The position numbers and the translations under genes are program-made. 64,000 nucleotides of DNA. It comes from VRUE01 sp963730315. GTDB lineage: Bacteria; Actinomycetota; Thermoleophilia; Solirubrobacterales; 70-9. This document shows, piece after piece, positions 1-8,136 of this stretch (position 1 is its first letter; every line of letters starts with the position of its first letter). The DNA lies in contig CAVSRD010000006.1 in assembly GCA_963730315.1 (NCBI GenBank), positions 151,659 to 215,658 on the forward strand. The letters run 5' to 3'. The notes below the pieces were generated by a model. It was not told the origin of the DNA and searched no databases. It saw only the letters and a list, made by a program, of their open reading frames with translations.

Positions 1-966
1 AACCACTCGGTCGTCTCCTGGGGGCGCTTCCGGGCGGTCGCGGAAACGGTGGTCCACGACGACCTGCTGGTGCCGATGAGCGCCCTGGTGCTGGCCGGCC
101 TGATCGCCCTCCTGGTCGTCGCGACGCGGCGCGTGGCCGCCGCCGGGGACCGGCGCTCGGAGCTGCTGCGACTCGCCGCCTCCGGCCCGTTCGCCGTCGG
201 CTTCGTCTTCGCCGCCGGGTACGCGGCGCTGATGACGTCGCGCAACGGGGGAAGCGGCTTCTCGCTGCCCCTCTCGCTGCTGCTGCCGCCGCTGGCGGTG
301 CTGGCGTTGCGCTACTACCGGCTCGCCACGGTGCCGGTGGCGGCGCTGGTGGCGGCGATCGGGGCGCTCAACCTCGCCGCCACGTCGAGCCTCTGGGAAG
401 GCCTGGCCAAGCCGCACGTCGTCGACACCGGGGTCTTCGGCTACCAGGCCTGGCTCTCCGGCACGCCGCGCCCGATCGACGCGGTCCGCGTCCAGGTGCC
501 GGGCCCGTCGACCAAGTTCGTCGACCGCGACCTCGGCTGGACGAAGGCCGACGAGGAAGTGGCGAGCGAGCTGCTGCTGCGGATCTACGCCGGCGGGCTC
601 GAATCCGGGGTGGTCGCCTTCGCGTCCCGCCACCGCGCGATCAGCGGCAACAGCGTCGAGCTGGCGCTGCTGCTGGACCACCGCACCTCGATCCCGTTCA
701 CCCAGCTCGAGGCCGAACCGAGCGACACGGTCGCGAACTACGTCCGCCAGCTCAGCGGTCCCGGATTCGTCCACCCGGGGATGCTGATCACGATGAGCCG
801 CAACGCCGACGACTTCCCGCCGCTGGTCACACAGAGCAAGGCCGAAACGGCCGCGCGGCGGCTCGGCTTCCGCCGGGTCTGGGCGACGACGCTGCCCGAC
901 GGGCGCCGGCTCAGGCTCTGGGTGAGACCCGCCGGCCCGCTCCTCCGCCGCTCCCGCACCCGGTAG
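1..966 (+). CDS. C-terminal part of a multi-pass membrane glycosyltransferase (GT-C/ArnT-like)
   Basis: The frame is open from the first base, so the gene is cut at its 5' end; the GTG at 49 is internal rather than a convincing start. The visible 321 residues begin with several hydrophobic segments (roughly residues 20-125) followed by a soluble region of about 190 residues. That layout of membrane helices then an extracytoplasmic C-terminal domain fits polyprenyl-phosphate-sugar-dependent GT-C transferases of the GT39/GT83 type. The signature catalytic loop near the N-terminus lies outside the window, so donor and acceptor cannot be stated. The neighbouring minus-strand genes for sugar epimerases and GT2 polyprenol-phosphate transferases support a role in surface glycan assembly. 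Its last 229 bases overlap the end of the opposing GT2 reading frame. Confidence 0.6.
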   Translation, partial: NHSVVSWGRFRAVAETVVHDDLLVPMSALVLAGLIALLVVATRRVAAAGDRRSELLRLAASGPFAVGFVFAAGYAALMTSRNGGSGFSLPLSLLLPPLAVLALRYYRLATVPVAALVAAIGALNLAATSSLWEGLAKPHVVDTGVFGYQAWLSGTPRPIDAVRVQVPGPSTKFVDRDLGWTKADEEVASELLLRIYAGGLESGVVAFASRHRAISGNSVELALLLDHRTSIPFTQLEAEPSDTVANYVRQLSGPGFVHPGMLITMSRNADDFPPLVTQSKAETAARRLGFRRVWATTLPDGRRLRLWVRPAGPLLRRSRTR

Positions 967-1682
967 TCGCCCCGGCTGAGCGCCTTCTCGAGCCACACGT
1001 AGAGGACGATGAACAGGTAGCGGCTGCCCATCTCCCGCATCGCCAGCTTCGCCTCGCCGCTCGTGCGGTTGGTCCAGGAGGTGGGGATCACCTCGTAGCT
1101 GTGGCCGCGGACGATCGCCTTCAGCGGCATCTCGACGGTCAGGTTGAAGTGCTTGGAGAGCAGCGGCTGGATCGTCTCGATCACCTCGCGCCGGTAGCCC
1201 TTGAAGGCGTTGGTCGTGTCGTTGTAGCGGTGGCGGAAGAGGATCCGGATGAACCAGTTGGCGAGCCGGTTGATCGCAAGCTTGAGGCGCGGGTAGTCGC
1301 GCACCCGGGCGCCGGGCACGAAGCGCGAGCCGAAAGCGCAGTCCCAGCCCTCCTCGAGCAGGCGGTGGTAGCGGACGACGTCCTCCGGATCGTCGGAGGC
1401 GTCGGCCATCGCGATCACCACCGCGTCGCCCTCGAACAGGTCGAGGCCGGCGCGGATCGCCATCCCGAAGCCCTTCTCGTTGTGGGAGGGCCTGCAGCGC
1501 ACCCGCGGGTTGCGCTCGGCGATCGCCGCGACCACGGCCGCGGTCGAGTCCTCGCTGCCGTCGTCGACGACCAGCACCTCGTAGTCGATCCCCTCGCGCT
1601 CGAGGGCGGCGACGATCCCCTCGACCGTGGCGCCGACCGAGCCCTCCTCGTCCTGCGCGGGGATCAGGACCGAGAGCTTCAT
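738..1682 (-). CDS. Family 2 glycosyltransferase, DPM1-like, with unusual C-terminal extension
   Basis: The protein starts MKLSVLIPAQDEEGS, a classic GT-A N-terminus, with VVDDGSEDS near residue 40 for nucleotide-sugar binding and DTTNAFKGYRREV near residue 165, typical of polyprenyl-phosphate sugar transferases. The start at 1682 is preferred over upstream in-frame codons because it gives a 4-base ATGA overlap with the preceding epimerase gene. Homology-like sequence ends near GDYRVR (about residue 238). The remaining 76 residues are low-complexity and lie antisense to the end of the opposing membrane glycosyltransferase gene, so they may be a read-through tail after loss of a stop. It is the last gene of the 5-gene glycan run. 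The product probably transfers a sugar to a lipid carrier, donor unknown. Confidence 0.8.
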   Translation of the reverse strand: MKLSVLIPAQDEEGSVGATVEGIVAALEREGIDYEVLVVDDGSEDSTAAVVAAIAERNPRVRCRPSHNEKGFGMAIRAGLDLFEGDAVVIAMADASDDPEDVVRYHRLLEEGWDCAFGSRFVPGARVRDYPRLKLAINRLANWFIRILFRHRYNDTTNAFKGYRREVIETIQPLLSKHFNLTVEMPLKAIVRGHSYEVIPTSWTNRTSGEAKLAMREMGSRYLFIVLYVWLEKALSRGDYRVRERRRSGPAGLTQSLSRRPSGSVVAQTRRKPSRRAAVSALLCVTSGGKSSALRLIVISIPGWTNPGPLSWRT

Positions 1683-2752
1683 GCCGGGGCCGCCGTCCAG
1701 CGCTCGGCGTTCTGCTCGTGCATCTCGGCGAGGATCTCCTCGATCCCGTAGCGCAGCTTCCAATCGGGGTAGTCGGCTTCGAACGGCGCCAGGTCGGAGA
1801 TCCACCAGCGGTGATCGCCGATCCGCGGCTCCTCCCCCATCTGCCAGTCAAGCTCGCGGCCGGCGATCCGCTCGCAGGCCTCGATCGCCTCCAGCATCGA
1901 GCAGTTGCTGCGCCGCCCGCCACCGATGTTGTAGACGGCGGCGGGGCGCGGGTTCTCGTGGAAGGCCGCGAAGGCGGCGATCAGGTCGGCGCTGTGGATG
2001 TTGTCGCGCACCTGCTTGCCGCCGTAGCCGAAGACCGTGTAGGGGGTGCCGGTCACCGTGCACTTCATCAGGTAGGCGAGGAAGCCGTGCAGCTTGGCGC
2101 CGGCGTGCTGGGGGCCGGTCAGGCAGCCGCCGCGGAAGCAGACGGTGGGCAGCTCGAAGTAGCGGCCGTACTCCTGGACAAGCAGGTCGGCGGCCGCCTT
2201 GGAGACGCCGAAAAGCGAGTGGGTCGAGGCGTCGATCGACATCGAGGTGTCGATGCCCTTGAAGTAGCGGTGCGACTCGGGCAGCTCCAGCCGCTTCTCC
2301 AGCTCCTCGAGCGGCAGCCGGTTCGGCGTGTCGCCGTAGACCTTGTTGGTCGAGCAGAAGACGAAGCTGGCCTCGGGGGCGTGGGCGCGGGCCGCCTCGA
2401 GCAGGTTGAGGGTGCCGTTGGCGTTGACGCCAAAGTCGGTCTGCGGGTCGCTCGCCGCCCAGTCGTGCGAGGGCTGGGCGGCGGTGTGGATCACCAGCTC
2501 GATCTGGCCGGCCCGCTCGCGGAAGATCCGCTCGACCGCGTCGCGGCCGCGGATGTCGGCGCTCTCGCTGCGGAACTCGGGGTGCTCGGCCAGCAATCGC
2601 TCGGTGACGTGGGCGGTCGAGGCCTCCGGGCCGAAGAAGGCCGCCCGCATGTCGTTCTCGATCCCGACCACGTCATAGCCCGCGCGGACGAAGTGGCCGA
2701 CGGCCTCGGAGCCGATCAGCCCTCCCGAGCCGCTGACGATCGCTACCGGCAT
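1679..2752 (-). CDS. NAD-dependent epimerase, CDP-paratose/tyvelose 2-epimerase-like SDR
   Basis: An extended SDR of 357 residues with a Rossmann GSGGLIG motif at residues 8-14. The usual YxxxK catalytic pair reads F181-GVS-K185, so the tyrosine is replaced by phenylalanine. From memory, the surrounding sequence (THSLFGVSK, CFRGGCLTGP, GYGGKQVRDNIHS) matches a widespread subgroup of CDP-paratose 2-epimerase-like proteins in which this phenylalanine may be normal. Those enzymes interconvert nucleotide-linked 3,6-dideoxyhexoses, but the substrate here is an inference. The gene follows a second SDR after 6 bases and overlaps the GT2 gene by 4 bases, implying one transcript making and transferring an activated sugar. 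Confidence 0.8.
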   Translation of the reverse strand: MPVAIVSGSGGLIGSEAVGHFVRAGYDVVGIENDMRAAFFGPEASTAHVTERLLAEHPEFRSESADIRGRDAVERIFRERAGQIELVIHTAAQPSHDWAASDPQTDFGVNANGTLNLLEAARAHAPEASFVFCSTNKVYGDTPNRLPLEELEKRLELPESHRYFKGIDTSMSIDASTHSLFGVSKAAADLLVQEYGRYFELPTVCFRGGCLTGPQHAGAKLHGFLAYLMKCTVTGTPYTVFGYGGKQVRDNIHSADLIAAFAAFHENPRPAAVYNIGGGRRSNCSMLEAIEACERIAGRELDWQMGEEPRIGDHRWWISDLAPFEADYPDWKLRYGIEEILAEMHEQNAERWTAAPA

Positions 2753-2758
2753 CTGCGC

Positions 2759-3850
2759 CTAATTCCTTCCCGCCACCGGGGCTTCGATGTTCAGGGCCTG
2801 TCCGATCCGTTCCTGGTCGGCTGCAATCCAGGCGTCGATGTCGGCCAGCACCTGCCTGGCGCTGCGCCGCGGGCGCCACTCGTCGAACTCGAACAGCCGC
2901 CCACAGTCGGATAGGTATACCGGGACGTCGCCGGCGCGAGTCTGCTCGACAGGCTCGACCGGCACCTCGTTGCCGCTCAGCTCACGGCAGAGCTCGGTCG
3001 TCTCGCGCAGCGAGAGCGAGCGCTCGCGGCCGCCGCCGACGTTGAAGACGCCGCCGTCCCAGCGCTCGGGGTCGAGCAGCTGCAGCTCGACCAGGTCGAC
3101 CAGGTCGTCGACGTGGAGCAGGTCGCGCACCTGCTTGCCCGCGCCGCCGAAGCCGATGTAACGAAGCGGCCGCCGGAAGCGGTGCGAGAGCACCCAGTGG
3201 GTGAACACGCCCTGGTCGACCTTGCCCATTTGCCAGGGGCCGGCGATCACCCCGCAGCGGTCGACCACCGCGCGCAGGCCGAAGGCGGCCCGGTACTCCT
3301 CGATCAGCAGCTCCGCCGCCAGCTTGCTCGTCCCGTAGAGGGTGCGGGCGCCACTCAGCGGGAACTCCTCGGAGATCCCGGCCGCCGAGGCGCCGGTGAC
3401 GGGCTGCTCGTCGGCGAGCTCGAAGCGCGTCTCCGCCTCCTCGAGGGCCAGGGCGAGCTGCGGCGCGACCGGATAGACGCGGCTGGTCGAGAGGAAGACG
3501 AGCTGGGCGTCGGCCCGTCGCGCCTGCTCCAGGCAGTTGTAGGCGCCGGTCAGGTTGGTGTGCAGGAGGTAGGAGGTATCGCCGTCGGTCCCCGACGTCG
3601 CCGAGGGCTCCGCCGAGCACTCGACGATCGCGTCGAGCGCCGAGAACCGCTCCAGGTCGCCGGGCTCGCGCACATCGCCGCGCGCGAACTCGACCCCCGC
3701 TTCCTCGAGCCGCGGCAGGTTGAGCTCCGAGCCGCGCCGGTAGAGATTGTCGAGCGCGACGATCTCCCAGTCGGGATGGCGGGCGGCGAGCGAGACCGCC
3801 AGGTTCGAGCCGACGAAGCCGGCGCCGCCGGTGATCAGCAGCCGCGTCAC
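2759..3850 (-). CDS. NAD-dependent epimerase/dehydratase (extended SDR)
   Basis: This 363-residue extended SDR has a nucleotide-binding GGAGFVG motif at residues 8-14, an STSRVY segment for the catalytic Ser region, and a complete YGTSK (YxxxK) active site, unlike the downstream SDR. The GYGGKQ-like segment GGAGKQVRDLLHVDDL is shared with CDP-paratose 2-epimerase relatives. The GTG start at 3850 is chosen because it makes a GTGA overlap with the stop of the upstream GT2 gene and puts the Rossmann motif a few residues from the N-terminus. Two adjacent SDRs suggest consecutive steps in nucleotide-sugar conversion for a surface polysaccharide. The exact sugar cannot be read from sequence. Confidence 0.8.
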   Translation of the reverse strand: MTRLLITGGAGFVGSNLAVSLAARHPDWEIVALDNLYRRGSELNLPRLEEAGVEFARGDVREPGDLERFSALDAIVECSAEPSATSGTDGDTSYLLHTNLTGAYNCLEQARRADAQLVFLSTSRVYPVAPQLALALEEAETRFELADEQPVTGASAAGISEEFPLSGARTLYGTSKLAAELLIEEYRAAFGLRAVVDRCGVIAGPWQMGKVDQGVFTHWVLSHRFRRPLRYIGFGGAGKQVRDLLHVDDLVDLVELQLLDPERWDGGVFNVGGGRERSLSLRETTELCRELSGNEVPVEPVEQTRAGDVPVYLSDCGRLFEFDEWRPRRSARQVLADIDAWIAADQERIGQALNIEAPVAGRN

Positions 3851-4575
3851 GAGCGGTCCCCCCCGAACCGCAGCCACGGCACCCGCCAGATCGCCTCGGC
3901 GACGATCGAGCGGTCCATCTTCGAGGCGCCGACCCGGCGCTCGCGGAAGACGATCGGAACCTCGACCACCTGGAAGCCGCGCTTCAGCGCGCGGTAGGTC
4001 ATCTCGACCTGGAAGGCGTAGCCGCGCGATTCGATCGAGTCGAGGTCGATCGCCTCCAGCACCTCGCGGCGGAAGCACTTGAAGCCGCCGGTCAGGTCGC
4101 GCACCTCGACCCCGAGCACGAGCCGAGCGTAGGCGCTGCCACCGCGGCTGATCGCGCGCCGCAGGGCGCTCCATTCGCTGACCCCGCCGCCGTCGACGTA
4201 GCGCGAGCCAATCGCCAGGTCGGCCCGCTCGCCGGCCTCCAGCAGGCGAGGCAGGTAGGCAGGGTCGTGGGAGAAGTCGGAGTCCATCTCGACTACGTAG
4301 CCGGCGCCCTCGGCGAGGGCGCGGCGGAAGCCGGCGATGTAGGCGGGCCCGAGGCCTTCCTTGCGCGGCCGGTGCAGGACGCTCACCGCCGGCAGCCGCT
4401 CGGCGAGGCGATCGGCGATCTCGCCCGTCCCGTCGGGCGAGTTGTCGTCGACGATCAGGATGCGGGCCGAGGCCGGCAGCTTCTCCCGCACCGCCTCGAC
4501 GAACGCCTCGATGTTGCCCGCCTCGTTGTAGGTGGGCAGGACGAGCCAGGCAGGGCCACGTTCGGCGGGCGACAT
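3847..4575 (-). CDS. Polyprenol-phosphate mannosyltransferase-like GT2 (Dpm1/Ppm1 type)
   Basis: A 242-residue GT2 enzyme. LVLPTYNEAGNIE at the N-terminus, IVDDNSPDGT near residue 42, EMDSDFSHDP near residue 95 (the DxD metal/sugar-binding region) and GSRYVDGG are the standard landmarks of dolichol/polyprenol-phosphate mannose synthases. The family moves a hexose from a nucleotide sugar to polyprenyl phosphate on the inner face of the membrane, supplying GT-C enzymes such as the one at the left edge of the window. No C-terminal membrane helices are present, so it is the short soluble form. The start at 4575 is chosen as the ATG right before the conserved region; an ATG at 4620 would add 15 residues without conservation. 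It overlaps the next gene by 4 bases. Confidence 0.85.
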   Translation of the reverse strand: MSPAERGPAWLVLPTYNEAGNIEAFVEAVREKLPASARILIVDDNSPDGTGEIADRLAERLPAVSVLHRPRKEGLGPAYIAGFRRALAEGAGYVVEMDSDFSHDPAYLPRLLEAGERADLAIGSRYVDGGGVSEWSALRRAISRGGSAYARLVLGVEVRDLTGGFKCFRREVLEAIDLDSIESRGYAFQVEMTYRALKRGFQVVEVPIVFRERRVGASKMDRSIVAEAIWRVPWLRFGGDRS

Positions 4576-4623
4576 GGCGCCAGATGCTATTTCGCCGGCC
4601 CGCGGTCCGCCCCGCTCCACCCT

Positions 4624-5727
4624 CTACGGGCGTGCGCGGCCGCCGGCGAGGCGCACGAGCGCGTGCCAGGCGGGCTTCGGCCTCAGCCGCTTGCCGGCGC
4701 GGAAGAGGCCGACCGAGTCGCAGAAGTTGCAGGAGCCGGCGAGGTCCTGCCACGAGAACCAGTAGGCGCCCTTCAGGTTGAGCCGGCCGCGGTTCCTGAG
4801 CAAGAAGCCGAAGGAGTCGCGCAGCTGGCGCTGCTGACCGCGGATGCCCTGCTCGAAGGCGACCTGCTGGAAGTCGTTCTGCGAGCCCCAGCCCATCTCG
4901 GTGATGTAGAGGCCGGCACCGGGATCGTGGTTGGCGACCGCCACTTCCCGCATCGCTTCGGCCTGCTTCTCCAACGCCTTCACGTCAACCGCGTAGGGAT
5001 GGAGGGCGACGGCATCGAAGTCGGACTTGATCCCCGGCACCCGGTAGAGCGCTTCGAGGAACTTGACGGCGGGCATGCCGCGGCGCCCACGCTGATCCGG
5101 TTCGCCGAACAGGCCGTTGAGCAGAACCGTGGCGCCGGGGTCGACGGCCTCGACCGCGCTGTGGGCCAGCTTCAGCGTCTGCGCGTAGCGGGACACGGAG
5201 ACCGGGAAGGCGAAGTAGAAGAAGTTCGCCTCGTTCCAGATCTGCCAGGTGCGGATCGGCGTCCTCGGCAGCGGCTCCGCAGAGCGGGGGCCGTGTTCGC
5301 GCCAGAAGCTGCCGCGCGGCCCGTAGCGCCTCACCGCGGCCCGCACGAAGGCGATCCAGGCGGCCCGCTGGCGGGCGTTGGCGACCGGCAGGGTGGTGTA
5401 CTTGGAAGCGAGCCAGGACGGCGTCGCGTAGAGGAAGGGCAGCACCGTGAGGTGACGCCGCGCGGCGGTCGCGACCACTTCGTCGGGGCCGTCCCAGTGG
5501 TAGCCGCCCTTGGCGCTCGGCTGCACGCCGGCCCAGGCCACCGGCCAGCGCACGCTGCCGATCCCGCCGGCTCGCATGTATTCGGCGTCGGCGGCGGTCG
5601 GCGGGCTCTGCGGGACGATGCCGAAGAAGCTGCGCGGCGCGCGCGGCGCCTCGCCGCCGGCGTTTACGGCGGGCAGCGCCAGCGCGAGGCCGACGGCTAG
5701 CAGGGCTGCGATCTTCGCGGTTCTCAT
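4624..5727 (-). CDS. Secreted glycoside hydrolase, clan GH-A type (GH39/GH5-like)
   Basis: The 367-residue protein begins with a signal peptide (MRTAKIAALLAVGLALALPAV, cleavage near residue 23). It carries the two clan GH-A catalytic glutamates in WQIWNEANFF (E166, acid/base) and LYITEMGW (E277, nucleophile), with the supporting HPY motif near residue 243. Such TIM-barrel enzymes hydrolyse beta-linked glycans with retention, acting outside the cell. It is the first gene of the glycan run and lies 8 bases after the PPOX-fold gene, so a role in trimming or remodelling the same surface polysaccharide is plausible. The precise family and substrate are undetermined. Confidence 0.75.
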   Translation of the reverse strand: MRTAKIAALLAVGLALALPAVNAGGEAPRAPRSFFGIVPQSPPTAADAEYMRAGGIGSVRWPVAWAGVQPSAKGGYHWDGPDEVVATAARRHLTVLPFLYATPSWLASKYTTLPVANARQRAAWIAFVRAAVRRYGPRGSFWREHGPRSAEPLPRTPIRTWQIWNEANFFYFAFPVSVSRYAQTLKLAHSAVEAVDPGATVLLNGLFGEPDQRGRRGMPAVKFLEALYRVPGIKSDFDAVALHPYAVDVKALEKQAEAMREVAVANHDPGAGLYITEMGWGSQNDFQQVAFEQGIRGQQRQLRDSFGFLLRNRGRLNLKGAYWFSWQDLAGSCNFCDSVGLFRAGKRLRPKPAWHALVRLAGGRARP

Positions 5728-5735
5728 CGAGGTGC

Positions 5736-6203
5736 TCAGTAGGAGTCGCCCAGCTTACGGTGGTCCCAGGTCGCAACCCGCTGCGGCTTGAAGCGGATCG
5801 CCACCCGCTTCGGGGCCTGGGCTTCGAGCGCCGCCTTGGCGTCGCCCTCGACCGAGGAGATCCCCTCCGCGTAGCGGACGGTCAGCTCCTCCGCGAACCC
5901 GATCACGGTCTCGAAGTCGCGGTGGATCTCCGCCTCCGCCTCGATCATCGCGCCGCGCAGCTCGCCGTACTCGTAGCCGGTCTCGATCAGCAGGGTGGCG
6001 CGCGGGTCGCGTTCCAGGTTGCGGACCTTCTGCGACTTCGCGTAGGTCCAGATCCAGACCTCGCCGTCGCGGGGCACGAACCAGAGCGGCATCGAGTGCG
6101 GCCAGCCGCGCGGCCCGAGCGAGGAGACGACGACGACCCGCTCGGCCTCGAGCAGCTCGCGCAGCTCGCCCTCGCTCAGCCTGATCTGGTCGCGGCGGCT
6201 CAT
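5736..6203 (-). CDS. Pyridoxamine 5'-phosphate oxidase-fold (PPOX) family protein
   Basis: A 155-residue split-barrel protein. The stretch VVVVSSLGPRGWPHSMPLWFV is the hallmark N-terminal beta-hairpin of the PPOX/FMN-binding superfamily, followed by the K-x-R-N-L-x-x-D-P-R segment (SQKVRNLERDPRATLLIE) that contacts flavin phosphate in F420- or FMN-dependent members. The actinobacterial family includes F420-dependent reductases and heme-handling proteins, so the cofactor is not assigned. The start at 6203 is the ATG closest to the conserved region; the frame extends another 32 unconserved residues upstream. The glycosidase gene starts 8 bases downstream, but no functional link is evident. Confidence 0.7.
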   Translation of the reverse strand: MSRRDQIRLSEGELRELLEAERVVVVSSLGPRGWPHSMPLWFVPRDGEVWIWTYAKSQKVRNLERDPRATLLIETGYEYGELRGAMIEAEAEIHRDFETVIGFAEELTVRYAEGISSVEGDAKAALEAQAPKRVAIRFKPQRVATWDHRKLGDSY

Positions 6204-6305
6204 CCCGAGGCGGGAAGACTGCCGCAATCCGGCGTTCAAGGCGTTGCCGGATTGTTGCGAGGTCTGCGGCGGCTCTGATCGCCTGCTCGAGCGAGACATC
6301 GCGGC

Positions 6306-8057
6306 TCAGCGCGGCAGGCCGCGCCCTCGCCGCAGCGTGAGCGCGTGGCCCTTGCGACCGCCGGGGATCGCGACGAGCAGCTGCGCCCGCAGCTTCGGTG
6401 CGCCCCGGGTGAGGAGTCGGCCGCGCCTGCTGAGGCGGACTGAAAAGGCGTGGCCCTTGCCACCGGTCAGCCGGAAACCACGGCGTGCGATCCGCGCCCT
6501 GACGGTTCTGGTCGTCACGACCCGCCGCCCCTTGCGCCGCACGACCCGCCGCAGCCGCACCCGGGCGCGCAGGGTAATCTGGCCCGGGCACTGCGTCCCG
6601 GCCGGCCACTGGCACGTGAGCCCGACCCAGAGCGCCTTCCGCGTCCCCTTGACGTAGGAGAGCGAGATCGGCACCCGGATCCCGACCGCCCGGCAGCCCA
6701 GCGCCTTGTCGGAGCCGGCGCCGACGTCGACCGCGTAGACGCAGACCCGCTGCCTGCGGCTCGCCACGACCGGGAAGCTGACGTCGAAGCCGTGCGCGGA
6801 GCCCGCCGACGGGTGGGAGAGGGCGACGTCGGATCGCGCCTGCGCCGCAACCGCGCCGAGTTCGTAGGGAACCGCGCCCCGCTGCCCAGGCTTGCCGCCA
6901 ACGTAGGCGCGGATCGCCACCGGCTGGGTCGGGGCGTTCGGGTCGAAGGCCCAGCCGCTGACCCTCACCTGCCCGGGCTGGGGCGAGGCCACGGAGTCGA
7001 GATGGCCCTTGGGGTCGTCGCCGCTGGCCACGGTCGCGCCGGCGGTCGACCCTTCGACGTAGTCGTTGTCGATGTTGATCGTCACCCCGCCGTAGGTCTC
7101 GTCGTGGCCGCCGCGGTACTGGCGGATCCGGTGCCCGCTCCAGGCACCCGCCGGCACGTAGGGGTCGGTGGAGCTGGCGCGGCCGTCCCAGTTGCCGATC
7201 CAGATGTCGTCGGGCTCGAGATAGCCGCCTCCCAGCTTGGCGACCAGGTCGGCGACGCCGGAGGCGCCGCTGCTGTAGACGCCGGAGTCGTAGCCGAGGG
7301 CGTGCAGGCGCGCCGTCCAGGCGGCGAGGAAGGCGAGGGTGGCGCTGCTGGCGCTCGAGGTGCGCGAGTAGCTCTCCATGTCGAAGTAGATCGGGCTGCC
7401 GGGGCCGATCGCCACCGCGCGCGCCGCTTCGGCCGCGTCGTTTGCGGCGGCGGTCCCCTGCGAGGCGGCGGCGCTGCCGCTCAGCTTCGCGCAGGAGCTG
7501 CAGCTGCTGGTCGGCGCCTGCAGCCCGACGTAGGTGGGGATCAGGTTCCAGCCGGCGGCGACCTGGTCAGCCACCCAGCTCGCGGTCAGGTTCGGCTGCG
7601 AGCAGCCTCGGTTGACGCCGCCGATGTAGACGCCGATCGCCCGGTAGGGCGAGCCGTCCCAGGCCGACATCGAGCGCCGCGAGGGCGCCGTGCAGGCATC
7701 GAAGCCCAGCCCGGTGAAGGCGGCCGAGAGCTGGGCGGGCCGGACGCGGCTCGCCTCGGCCCTGGCGCGGGCGGCGCGCGCCCGCGCGCCGGGGTCTACC
7801 AGGATCGCCCGCCGCCGCCCGATCGCCCCGGCCGGACAGCGCTGGTTCGCCCCCGGACTTCCCAGGTAGACCGCTTTGCGGTCTAGGCGCACGCAGGCGC
7901 GAGGGTGCTCCGCCAGCCGGATCAGCGGCCAGCCCGAGGGCACCGCAACCCGATGGCCACGGAAGTCGACTGTCTTCGCGTCGGCGGTGGCGGAGAGCCC
8001 GGCGGTGGCGGTCAGGAAGGCGACCAGCGCCGGCAGGCATAGAGCAGCGCGCCGCAT
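6306..8057 (-). CDS. Secreted DUF1906 (Rv2525c-like, GH25-like barrel) protein
   Basis: A 583-residue exported protein with an N-terminal signal peptide (MRRAALCLPALVAFLTA). From about residue 145 it matches the DUF1906 glycoside-hydrolase-like domain: FDACTAPS..MSAW opens it, YIGGVNRGCS, IPTYVG and IYFDMESY provide the barrel strands with the predicted acidic active site, and the domain ends near DNDYVEG. Known members occur in mycobacteria and Streptomyces and are thought to act on cell-wall carbohydrate. The last 220 residues form a beta-rich region ending in a strongly basic tail, a style also seen in the PKD protein at 38.3 kb. Start 8057 places the signal peptide at the N-terminus; upstream codons would bury it. 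Confidence 0.75.
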   Translation of the reverse strand: MRRAALCLPALVAFLTATAGLSATADAKTVDFRGHRVAVPSGWPLIRLAEHPRACVRLDRKAVYLGSPGANQRCPAGAIGRRRAILVDPGARARAARARAEASRVRPAQLSAAFTGLGFDACTAPSRRSMSAWDGSPYRAIGVYIGGVNRGCSQPNLTASWVADQVAAGWNLIPTYVGLQAPTSSCSSCAKLSGSAAASQGTAAANDAAEAARAVAIGPGSPIYFDMESYSRTSSASSATLAFLAAWTARLHALGYDSGVYSSGASGVADLVAKLGGGYLEPDDIWIGNWDGRASSTDPYVPAGAWSGHRIRQYRGGHDETYGGVTINIDNDYVEGSTAGATVASGDDPKGHLDSVASPQPGQVRVSGWAFDPNAPTQPVAIRAYVGGKPGQRGAVPYELGAVAAQARSDVALSHPSAGSAHGFDVSFPVVASRRQRVCVYAVDVGAGSDKALGCRAVGIRVPISLSYVKGTRKALWVGLTCQWPAGTQCPGQITLRARVRLRRVVRRKGRRVVTTRTVRARIARRGFRLTGGKGHAFSVRLSRRGRLLTRGAPKLRAQLLVAIPGGRKGHALTLRRGRGLPR

Positions 8058-8136
8058 CTTCCCCAAACCATGCCAGCCGCCCAAGGTTTCGGCCGTTTCC
8101 CCGCCCACCCCGCAAGAAGACGTGCCGGCGGGGGTG

